This document shows, one piece after another, positions 33,310-39,497 of a stretch of 39,497 nucleotides of DNA. Position 1 is the first letter of the stretch. Each line of letters starts with the position of its first letter. The notes beneath the pieces were generated by a model. The model made no database searches, was not told where the DNA came from, and worked only from the letters and a program-made list of their open reading frames with translations. Source of the stretch: Stenotrophomonas sp. 278 (lineage in GTDB: Bacteria; Pseudomonadota; Gammaproteobacteria; Xanthomonadales; Xanthomonadaceae); assembly GCF_003935715.1 (NCBI RefSeq), contig NZ_RHPP01000022.1, positions 1 through 39,497 of the forward strand, written 5' to 3'. The position numbers were made by a program, and so were the translations under genes.

Positions 33310-33948
33310 ATGCGTCTGATCCATACCGCGCTGTTCGCCGCCATCGCCACGATTGGCCTGACCGCCTGCAACAAGCCAGCTGAAACCACGCCGGAAGCCA
33401 CCCCGGCGGCGGATACCGCACCGGCGGCTGATGCCGCTGCCGCAGCCAACGATGCGCCGCCGGCCATGATGAGCAGCGATGCGCACGCCAACCACACCGC
33501 CATGGCCGAACTGGCTCCCACCCAGGGCAACGACGTCAAGGGCAGCATCACCTTCAGCGTGGTCGACGGCAAAGTGCACGCCAAAGGCGAAGTCACCGGC
33601 CTGAAGCCGAACAGCGAGCATGGCTTCCACATCCATGAGAAGGGCGACTGCAGCGCGCCGAACGGCGACAGCGCCGGTGGTCACTTCAACCCGGGCAAGG
33701 AAGATCACGGCAGTGTGGCCAGCACGCCGCACCACGGCGGTGACATGCCGAACATCAAGGCAGATGCGGACGGCAAGGCCACGGTGGACACCAATGTCTC
33801 GACCAACGTCAACATCGGCGAAGGCAATGACTTCGACATCATCGGTCGCGGCCTGATCGTCCACGCCGACCCGGATGACTACAAGACCCAGCCGACCGGC
33901 AATGCCGGTGCGCGTCTGGCGTGTGCGGTGATCAAGGCTCCGCAGTAA
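33310..33948 (+). CDS. sodC: Periplasmic Cu/Zn superoxide dismutase, second copy
   Basis: Protein of 212 residues with lipobox LTAC (Cys20) followed by a long Ala/Pro/Asp/Thr-rich linker and a Met/His-rich stretch (AMMSSDAHANHTAMAE) that could bind copper. The SodC domain has all ligands: GFHIHEKGDCS, GGHFNP, DHG, PHHGGD and LIVHADPDDY, and the disulfide cysteines GDCS and LACAV. It is about 23 residues longer than the first copy and more diverged in sequence than a recent duplication would give. ATG at 33310 follows AAGGAGATCC. A GAAA-loop hairpin after the stop ends the transcript. Confidence 0.95.
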   Translation: MRLIHTALFAAIATIGLTACNKPAETTPEATPAADTAPAADAAAAANDAPPAMMSSDAHANHTAMAELAPTQGNDVKGSITFSVVDGKVHAKGEVTGLKPNSEHGFHIHEKGDCSAPNGDSAGGHFNPGKEDHGSVASTPHHGGDMPNIKADADGKATVDTNVSTNVNIGEGNDFDIIGRGLIVHADPDDYKTQPTGNAGARLACAVIKAPQ

Positions 33949-33959
33949 GACCGCGCTTT

Positions 33960-33981
33960 GACGCGCATGGCGCGTCACTAC
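33960..33981 (-). repeat. SMAG/REP element after the second sodC
   Basis: GACGCGC-ATG-GCGCGTC followed by ACTAC, head on the minus strand. Starts 12 bases after the stop codon; a terminator hairpin follows at 33991. A decayed GTAGGGCCATGCCATG relic at 34029 faces it. Confidence 0.88.
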
Positions 33982-33990
33982 GCACAGTAC

Positions 33991-34016
33991 AACGCCGGCG
34001 AAAGCCGGCGTTGTTC
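33991..34016 (+). terminator. Terminator-like hairpin after the sodC pair
   Basis: AACGCCGGC, GAAA tetraloop, then GCCGGCGTT and GTTC: a perfect 9-base stem with a stable loop. The U-rich tail is weak but the position, 43 bases beyond the stop, fits. Confidence 0.78.
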
Positions 34017-34060
34017 ATTCAATCCCCCGTAGGGCCATGCCATGCGCGTCCGCCGCAATC

Positions 34061-34948
34061 TCACCGCGCCAGCAGCTCGCGCGGCTCCTGCCCCGGTTCG
34101 CAGTGCACGAACAACACCGGCAGGCCGTGGGCTTCGAGCACCGCGGCCATCTGCCGCTGGCGCATCAGGTACTGGTCGTAGATGCCCTGCAGGCGCTCGC
34201 AGTCGCCGGTGCCGTGGTTGTAGAAATTGCACCAGCCGGCCGGGTCGAACAGCGCCATACGTACTTCGCCGTCAGCGTATCGAAGCAGCGGTTCCGGCGC
34301 GGCATCCAGCCACTCCTCGGCTTCAGGGGCCAGTACCGCAGTCTCGATCAGTGGCCACAGTGCGGCCAGGCCCTGGTTGTCGTACTGCATAGACATCATC
34401 GCGGCCAGATCATTCACGGTGAAGTACCGGGCGTGCTCGATCTGCGCGCCAAACGCGTTCTGCGCCAGCAGGGCGGTATCCGCGCCGGCCATGCCCTGCG
34501 CCAGCAGCACGTCTTCCAGTGCCTCGGCCACGGCCTGGGTCGTGGCGACTTCGCTGCCGGTCAGCACGAACGGCACCACGCGCAGGCCACCGCCGGTCAG
34601 GGTGGCGTCGGCCTGCAACGGCAGTGGGACTTCGCCGTCCTCATTGGTACCAAAGGCGAGCAGGCGCGGACCCTCGTTGCGGCCGGGGGCGCGCATCTGC
34701 AGCTCTTCCAGGCGGCGGTGAATGGGCCAGCCCGGGCGCAGTACCTCGGCCGGGTCGAAGTGGGCTCCGAAGAACACCAGGTCCATTCCGCTTGCGGCGG
34801 GGACCAGCTTGGCCAGGTCGCGGCCAATGCGTTCGGCCAGCTCGCCAGCCTGGGCGGACGACAGCGCCGCGTGGCGCGGGGCGTCGCCGCCGGCCAGTTC
34901 CAGTGCCAGTACGCCTAAGGCATTCATGCCGGGGTCGGGTTTGCTCAT
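34061..34948 (-). CDS. Unrecognised cytoplasmic protein
   Basis: Protein of 295 residues with good codon use, no signal peptide and no membrane segment. It has an Ala/Leu-rich helical N-terminal part (ALSSAQAGELAERIGRDLAK) and a mixed alpha/beta middle (GMDLVFFGAHFDPAEVLRPG, LLAFGTNEDGEVPLPLQ, TGGGLRVVPFVLTG). The C-terminal part is aromatic: ALFDPAGWCNFYNHGTGDC, IYDQYLMRQRQMAAVLEAHG, LPVLFVHCEPGQEPRELL. I do not recognise a family. The ATG at 34948 begins MSKPDPGMNALG. It stands alone, divergent from the thiolase gene, with a 92-base spacer that likely holds both promoters. Confidence 0.8.
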   Translation of the reverse strand: MSKPDPGMNALGVLALELAGGDAPRHAALSSAQAGELAERIGRDLAKLVPAASGMDLVFFGAHFDPAEVLRPGWPIHRRLEELQMRAPGRNEGPRLLAFGTNEDGEVPLPLQADATLTGGGLRVVPFVLTGSEVATTQAVAEALEDVLLAQGMAGADTALLAQNAFGAQIEHARYFTVNDLAAMMSMQYDNQGLAALWPLIETAVLAPEAEEWLDAAPEPLLRYADGEVRMALFDPAGWCNFYNHGTGDCERLQGIYDQYLMRQRQMAAVLEAHGLPVLFVHCEPGQEPRELLAR

Positions 34949-35040
34949 GGTTTCACGGTTGGCCCATCACAGGGCGGCAGCTACACTTGGCTCCATTATG
35001 CCTGCTCCTTCGTGCAGGCCATGTTGCAGACACCCCTTCC

Positions 35041-36336
35041 ATGTCAGGTATGCCCATGCCCAACGCTCGTCCCGTCGCCATCCTTGGTGGTGTCCGCATT
35101 CCGTTCTGCCGGCAGAACACCGCGTATTCGGATGTCGGCAACCTCGGCATGTCGGTGCGCACGCTGGGCGCACTGGTCGAACGCTTCGGCCTGCACGGGC
35201 AGCAGCTCGGCGAAGTGGCCATGGGTGCGGTGATCAAGCACTCCAGCGACTGGAACCTCGGCCGCGAGGCCACGCTGTCTTCGGGTCTTTCCCCGCTTAC
35301 TCCGGGCATCACCCTGCAGCGTGCCTGCGGCACCTCGCTGGACACCATCATCACCGTCGCCAACAAGATCGCGCTGGGCCAGATTGAATCGGGCATCGGC
35401 GGCGGTTCGGACACCACCTCCGACGTGCCGATCGTGTACGGCAAGAAGCTGCGTGCGCGCCTGCTGGCGGCCAACCGTGCCAAGAGCACCGGCGACAAGA
35501 TCAAGGCGCTCACCTCGGGCTTCAAGTTCAGCGAACTCAAGCCGGAGTTCCCGGGTGTGGCCGAGCCGCGCACCGGCAAGAGCATGGGCGACCACTGCGA
35601 AGACATGGCCAAGGAATGGAACATCGCCCGCGATTCGCAGGACGAATGGGCGGTGTCCTCGCACAAGAAGCTTGCCGCCGCCTATGAGCGTGGCTTCTTC
35701 AATGACCTGATCGCGCCGTTCCGTGGCGTGGAGCGCGACAACATCCTGCGCGCGGACACCTCGCTGGAAAAGCTGGCCACGCTGAAGCCGGCGTTCGACA
35801 AGGTGTCCGGCCGTGGCACGCTCACCGCCGCCAACTCCACCCCGCTTACCGATGGCGCGGCCGCAGTGCTGCTGGCCAGTGAGGAATGGGCGCGCGCGCA
35901 TGGCCACGAGCCGCTGGCCTACCTGCGTGATTCGCAGGTGTCAGCGGTGGATTTCGTGCACGGCGAAGGCCTGCTGATGGCCCCGACCATTGCGGTGCCG
36001 GAAATGCTCAAGCGCAACGGTCTGACGCTGCAGGATTTCGACATCTACGAAATCCATGAGGCATTCGCCGCACAGGTGCTGTGCACCCTGCGTGCATGGG
36101 AAAGCGAAGACTACTGCCGCAACCGCCTGGGTCTGGATGCGCCGCTGGGCCGTATCGATCCGGAAAAGATCAACCCGCTGGGTTCGTCGCTGGCTACCGG
36201 CCATCCTTTCGCTGCCACCGGCGCGCGCGTGATTGCAACGGCCGCCAAGCAGCTGGCCGAACGCGGCGGCGGTCGTGCGCTGGTGTCGATCTGCACCGCC
36301 GGCGGCATGGGCGTGGTGGCGATCGTCGAACGTTGA
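35041..36336 (+). CDS. Thiolase family acetyl-CoA C-acyltransferase (FadI-like)
   Basis: Protein of 431 residues. The catalytic nucleophile is Cys96 in TLQRACGTSLDTI; the acid/base residues lie in IYEIHEAFAAQVL, GHPFAATGARV and the second cysteine in SICTAGGMGVVAIV. It catalyses reversible CoA-dependent cleavage or condensation of (3-oxo)acyl-CoA. The Q-R-A-C-G-T-S active-site stretch and length near 430 are closer to FadI-type trifunctional-complex thiolases than to short acetoacetyl-CoA thiolases, but no FadJ partner is beside it. Starts at 35041, 35050 and 35056 are all possible (MSGMPMPNARP); the first is given. Longer upstream frames overlap the divergent gene and are rejected. Confidence 0.9.
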   Translation: MSGMPMPNARPVAILGGVRIPFCRQNTAYSDVGNLGMSVRTLGALVERFGLHGQQLGEVAMGAVIKHSSDWNLGREATLSSGLSPLTPGITLQRACGTSLDTIITVANKIALGQIESGIGGGSDTTSDVPIVYGKKLRARLLAANRAKSTGDKIKALTSGFKFSELKPEFPGVAEPRTGKSMGDHCEDMAKEWNIARDSQDEWAVSSHKKLAAAYERGFFNDLIAPFRGVERDNILRADTSLEKLATLKPAFDKVSGRGTLTAANSTPLTDGAAAVLLASEEWARAHGHEPLAYLRDSQVSAVDFVHGEGLLMAPTIAVPEMLKRNGLTLQDFDIYEIHEAFAAQVLCTLRAWESEDYCRNRLGLDAPLGRIDPEKINPLGSSLATGHPFAATGARVIATAAKQLAERGGGRALVSICTAGGMGVVAIVER

Positions 36337-36347
36337 TCGATGCGTAG

Positions 36348-36418
36348 TTGACGCGCATGGCGCGTCACTACGGCAAGGGAAAATCCGGTACCGCGTAGTG
36401 ACGCGCCATGCGCGTCAC
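36348..36418. repeat. Inverted SMAG pair between thiolase and hemY
   Basis: TTGACGCGC-ATG-GCGCGTCAC-TAC (36348-36371) and GTAGTGACGCGC-CAT-GCGCGTCAC (36395-36418). The heads point inward, with 23 bases between them, the reverse of the head-out pairs at 24932 and 29002. Lies between convergent genes. Confidence 0.9.
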
Positions 36419-36427
36419 CGTGATCCT

Positions 36428-37750
36428 TCAGGGCTCGCGCCGATTCCCGAACGCGTCATGATCCACCGGGTGATCCAACACCGGTGCCGGCTCGCTCATC
36501 AATGACTGCTCTTCCACAGTAGCCCGCTCCGGCACCACGGCTGCCACCGGCGCAACCGCGGCCTCAGCCCGCGCCAGCGCCACGCTGTCCTCACCACGCT
36601 GCTGGCGCAGCGCATTGCCAAAGCACTGAGCCGCCAACGCCAGTTCACCGCGCGCCACGAATACCTCACCCAATGCTTCCCACGCCTCCGGGCCAGCACC
36701 CGCCGCAATGGCGCGATGCAGGTAATCCTCAGCCTGCACATGCTCGCCCTGGCGGGCGGCAATCCGGCCCAGCGCCAGCAGCAGCGCCGGGCTGCCGGGC
36801 TGCTGGGCCAGCCAGCGCTGCAGATTGGCCTGGCGGGTAGCCAGTTTTTCCACCGGCATCTGCCCATACAGGGTCACCAGTGATTCGTCCCAGCGCGTGT
36901 CCAGCGCCTGCTCCAGATTCAGCAGGGCAGGCTCTTCCCAGTCCAGCGCCACCGCGCGCAGTGCGTAGGCACTGACCACGTCCGGGTCGCTGCGCAGCGC
37001 CTTCGGGGTCGCTTCCCACTGCGCGGCCAGTGCATTGACGTCGGCCGCCTCCAGCAGTGACTGCGCGGCCAGGCGGGTTTCCAGCTCGGCCATGTCTTCG
37101 TCGGGCAGGATCTTCTGCTTGCGCAACGCGCCAAGCTGGCCATAGGCCTCGTGCGCGCGGCCAGCACGGGCCAGCGCCTCGGTGCGCAGCCAGAGCCCGC
37201 GCGGCGGCAAGGGCTGTACACCGGGTGCATCCAGCGCGTTGATCGCATCTACCGGGCGTTCAAGCTGCAACAGGCGCTCGGCCTGCATCAAGGCGTATCC
37301 CGTGGCGTCTGCCGTGGCAAGCCGCTGGAGGTACTGGTCGACGCTGGCGGCGTCATTGCGCGCCTCGGCGCTGCGGATCGCCGTCGTGAGCGCCACCGCG
37401 CTCACTTCCGTGTCCTCGGCGGCGCTGACAAGCGACTTCTCCGCGCGCTGCCAGTGGCCGTATTCGTGGGCCTGCAGGCCTTCAATCAGCTTCACCCGCC
37501 CCTGCTTGCGGCGGTAGCGGCCCCAGGCGCGGAACGGAGAGGAGGCCAGGCTCCACAGCAGCCACAACACCAGCAAGGCCACCAGCACCATCAGGGCCAC
37601 CTGCGGCACGCTGGAGCGGTAGTCCGTGCCGCCGTGGCGGTAGATCACCTCGCCATACTGGCGCAGGGACTCGGTGCCCAGCCATTGCGCGGCCACCACG
37701 CCCAGCACCACGGCCAGCAGCAGGACCACCACGGATTGAATCGGCTTCAT
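36428..37750 (-). CDS. hemY: HemY family inner-membrane protein
   Basis: Protein of 440 residues. Two N-terminal membrane helices (VVVLLLAVVLGVVAAQWL and ALMVLVALLVLWLLWSLA) enclose a short loop (LRQYGEVIYRHGGTDYRSS) and are followed by TPR-like helical repeats, ending in a Pro/Glu-rich tail. This is the HemY N-terminal-domain family of gammaproteobacteria, named from its position in the hemCDXY operon; its enzymatic role, if any, is unproven. The start is three bases from the hemX stop, so translation is coupled. It is not related to Gram-positive HemY coproporphyrinogen oxidase. The gene is intact. Confidence 0.92.
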   Translation of the reverse strand: MKPIQSVVVLLLAVVLGVVAAQWLGTESLRQYGEVIYRHGGTDYRSSVPQVALMVLVALLVLWLLWSLASSPFRAWGRYRRKQGRVKLIEGLQAHEYGHWQRAEKSLVSAAEDTEVSAVALTTAIRSAEARNDAASVDQYLQRLATADATGYALMQAERLLQLERPVDAINALDAPGVQPLPPRGLWLRTEALARAGRAHEAYGQLGALRKQKILPDEDMAELETRLAAQSLLEAADVNALAAQWEATPKALRSDPDVVSAYALRAVALDWEEPALLNLEQALDTRWDESLVTLYGQMPVEKLATRQANLQRWLAQQPGSPALLLALGRIAARQGEHVQAEDYLHRAIAAGAGPEAWEALGEVFVARGELALAAQCFGNALRQQRGEDSVALARAEAAVAPVAAVVPERATVEEQSLMSEPAPVLDHPVDHDAFGNRREP

Positions 37751-37753
37751 TTT

Positions 37754-38731
37754 TTAACTCCCGTCGCGCAAAGTGCGCAGTTGCTGCAGGGTGCTGCCCA
37801 GTTCGGGCAGGGCGGGGCGCAGCACGCTGGTGCGCAGTTGCCTCAGTTCAGCACGTCGCTCGCGCAGAGCGGGTGAATCCGGCCACAGGCGCGGCAGCCA
37901 CAGGCCGACACGGTCCAGCGCCTGTTCAAACGCGGCCTGATCGCCGCGTTCGACCGCCGCCCGTGCCAGGGTCAGCTCCAGCTGCAGAGAATCCCAGGCA
38001 GCGACGCGTTCAGCACTGCTCAGCGGACCCTGCGCGGCGGTGGGAGTGATGGTGACGAACGGGGCCAGCAGGGTGTGCCACCACGGTGTAGCGGTTGCAG
38101 CGGCGGGCGCTTCAACCTTTTCGGGCAGCGCGGTCAGCGCCTGGGCGAAGGTACCCAGCCGCTGCTGCACGGCGGTGCGCGTGCCGGACCCCAGGGTGTC
38201 CAGCGCATTGCGTTCCTGCATCAGTGCCTGGCGCAGGTTGAGGTAGTCGTTGCCCTGCACGTCGTCCAGTGCGGTGGCCGCCAGCGCGTACAGGCGTTTG
38301 GCTCCGTCCACATCGTCGGCATACGCCAACCGCTGCCCGGCCTGGCTGAGCAGCAGTTCGGTCTCTTCCAGCTGCAGCGCCTGCGCGCTGTGGCGGGTGC
38401 TGTCGGCCAGCTTGGCCAGGTTCTCTTCCAGCAGCGCGCTGCGTTGGCTCAGGCCCAGCATTTCATCGCGCAGCACCCGGTTGGTGGCGGCGGCGTCCTG
38501 CACGCGCTGCGAGGTGGAGCGCTGGTCGCGGCGCAGTGCCTCCAGGCTGTCGCTCAGGCCCTGTACCAGCAAAGCAGCTTCGGCCTCACGCTGGGCAGTT
38601 CGGGTCTGCTGTGCCTGCCATTGGCTCCAGCCCCACCAGCCGGCCGCGCCGGCCCCGACCGCCACCACGACCAGTGGCAGGATCCAGCGCAGGACAGGGC
38701 GGTGCGGCGGGGGTGATTCAAGCTCATTCAT
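37754..38731 (-). CDS. hemX: HemX family membrane protein
   Basis: Protein of 325 residues. A single N-terminal membrane helix (WILPLVVVAVGAGAAGWWGW) is followed by an extended coiled coil (QQTRTAQREAEAALL through LLEENLAKLADS) and a helical C-terminal domain rich in Leu/Arg (VGLWLPRLWPDSPALRERRA). Matches HemX, once labelled uroporphyrinogen-III C-methyltransferase but lacking an SAM-binding methylase motif. The ATG at 38731 (MNELES) is preceded by AAGGA at good spacing; an in-frame start at 38788 would add 19 polar residues. Part of the hemD-hemX-hemY operon and translationally close to hemY. Direct role in heme synthesis uncertain. Confidence 0.92.
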   Translation of the reverse strand: MNELESPPPHRPVLRWILPLVVVAVGAGAAGWWGWSQWQAQQTRTAQREAEAALLVQGLSDSLEALRRDQRSTSQRVQDAAATNRVLRDEMLGLSQRSALLEENLAKLADSTRHSAQALQLEETELLLSQAGQRLAYADDVDGAKRLYALAATALDDVQGNDYLNLRQALMQERNALDTLGSGTRTAVQQRLGTFAQALTALPEKVEAPAAATATPWWHTLLAPFVTITPTAAQGPLSSAERVAAWDSLQLELTLARAAVERGDQAAFEQALDRVGLWLPRLWPDSPALRERRAELRQLRTSVLRPALPELGSTLQQLRTLRDGS

Positions 38732-38839
38732 GTACGCATCCTTGTCGTTCGCGCCGGTGTCTTCACGAGCTGGCGAGCGATCAGGCACACAGCATCGCCC
38801 GTCCCCTGCGCGCCCCGCAAGGCCACCGGTCTTCCCTGT

Positions 38840-39497
38840 TCAGTCAGGTGCGCGGGCGGTGACGAACGCCCGCGCTGCCTGGGCCAACTGTAGCGGCTGT
38901 GGGCCCTGCGCGACCTGGATACGGGTAAAGCCTTCGGCCCCGGCCAATTCCGCCAGACGCGCGCTGGCGGCCACCAGCAGGCTGCCGCGCAGACGCGTCA
39001 ATACGTCGTCCGGTAGCTGGCTGACGGCCCAGCCGAGTGCCTCGGCACTGCTGAGGGCCAGCACCCATGGAGCGGTCTGCCGGCGCAGTCGTTGCACAGC
39101 GCGCGGAGCGGGGCGCAGTGGGCTGCGCGTATACACGTCCACCCGCTGCAGGGCCGCACCGCGCGCATCCAGTGTTGGTGCGATCAACCCACGTCCACCC
39201 GGGGCGGTCACCAGCGCTACCGACAGGCCGTGCAGGTCCGCCAGTTCCGGCAAGCCCAGCAGACCTTCGCTGTCCATCCGTTCGGGTGATCGCACTGCCA
39301 TGGCCCCGTGGTGCCGCAGGGCAGCGGCGGTGCCAGCCCCCACCGCCAGCCATTGCCCTGGGTGGTTCTCCGACAACGAGGCCAGACGGGCCGCCGCATG
39401 CGCTGCGGCGGGGCTGGTGAACACGACCCGGTCGGCCTGCAGGGCCTGGATCAGCGCGAAACGGGTGGCGGCGTCATCGCGCGCGCGCAGCGCCCAC
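38840..39497 (-). CDS. hemD: Uroporphyrinogen-III synthase (5' end outside window)
   Basis: C-terminal 218 residues visible; the frame is open to the window edge, so the start lies beyond. Reads WALRARDDAATRFALIQALQ at the edge, then VVFTSPAAAHAA, GQWLAVGAGTAAALRHHGAM, SEGLLGLPELAD, VALVTAPGGRGLI, VDVYTRSPLRP, WVLALSSAEALGW and TRIQVAQG. These are the two Rossmann-like lobes of HemD, which cyclises hydroxymethylbilane with inversion of ring D to uroporphyrinogen III. The apparent GTG at 39424 is internal. The gene leads into hemX after 108 bases. Sequence conservation in this family is low, but fold-specific residues and operon position agree. Confidence 0.9.
   Translation of the reverse strand, partial: WALRARDDAATRFALIQALQADRVVFTSPAAAHAAARLASLSENHPGQWLAVGAGTAAALRHHGAMAVRSPERMDSEGLLGLPELADLHGLSVALVTAPGGRGLIAPTLDARGAALQRVDVYTRSPLRPAPRAVQRLRRQTAPWVLALSSAEALGWAVSQLPDDVLTRLRGSLLVAASARLAELAGAEGFTRIQVAQGPQPLQLAQAARAFVTARAPD

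Noticed and set aside
34519-35040. In-frame N-terminal extension of the thiolase
   Set aside because: It overlaps the divergent 295-aa gene and its composition (Arg/Pro/Gly) is unlike a thiolase; the conserved protein begins at 35041 to 35056.

Overview
This window looks like chromosome of a Stenotrophomonas species (family Lysobacteraceae/Xanthomonadaceae). Three things support that: the GC-rich codon use, xanthomonad-type genes (a TonB receptor next to a GH92 mannosidase, tandem sodC, a bphP operon, hemDXY), and about 20 copies of a short palindrome headed by the tetranucleotide GTAG. Those copies match the SMAG family of REP elements described in S. maltophilia. No rRNA, tRNA, CRISPR array, integrase or complete insertion sequence was seen.

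Layout. 1-6.8 kb: a carbohydrate-uptake cassette reading rightward, with a TonB-dependent receptor (start outside the window), an endonuclease/exonuclease/phosphatase-fold lipoprotein and a secreted GH92 alpha-mannosidase. 7-8.8 kb: lytic transglycosylase MltA and a secreted TonB_C-domain protein. 9-14.1 kb: a leftward operon of bacteriophytochrome, single-receiver response regulator and REC-PAS-PAS-HK-REC hybrid kinase, joined by overlapping stop/start codons. 14.2-16.7 kb: a patchier, partly lower-GC stretch with a fasciclin protein, a SymE-like toxin-family gene behind a hairpin-rich leader, and a DUF6338-like membrane protein. 16.9-20.3 kb: a second hybrid histidine kinase, divergent from a DUF72 gene and an Fpg/Nei-type DNA glycosylase. 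20.4-21.6 kb: a small Lpp-like lipoprotein with a strong terminator, then an L,D-transpeptidase. 21.7-24.9 kb: accessory genes (STAND-like ATPase, 66-aa basic protein, Sel1-repeat protein, orphan 117-aa protein). 25.2-29 kb: a very large M48 metallopeptidase with two membrane regions and a long C-terminal half. 29-30 kb: a TonB_C protein and an apparently truncated ICMT-family methyltransferase. 30.1-32.6 kb: ntrBC, with an NtrC-type operator abutting the ntrB start codon. 32.7-34 kb: two consecutive periplasmic Cu/Zn superoxide dismutase genes. 34-36.3 kb: an unrecognised conserved-looking protein and, divergently, a thiolase. 36.4-39.5 kb: leftward hemD (start outside the window), hemX and hemY.

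The genes mostly form independent functional units: glycan uptake, light and two-component signalling, cell envelope, nitrogen control, oxidative defence, and tetrapyrrole synthesis. SMAG palindromes, often in inverted pairs, sit at gene ends and between convergent genes, and twice supply or overlap a stop codon. I did not find a convincing, complete, undescribed system. The best candidates for follow-up are the SymE-like gene with its structured leader, the phytochrome-RR-hybrid-kinase relay lacking a nearby heme oxygenase, the composite M48 protease, and the NtrC site at the ntrB start.
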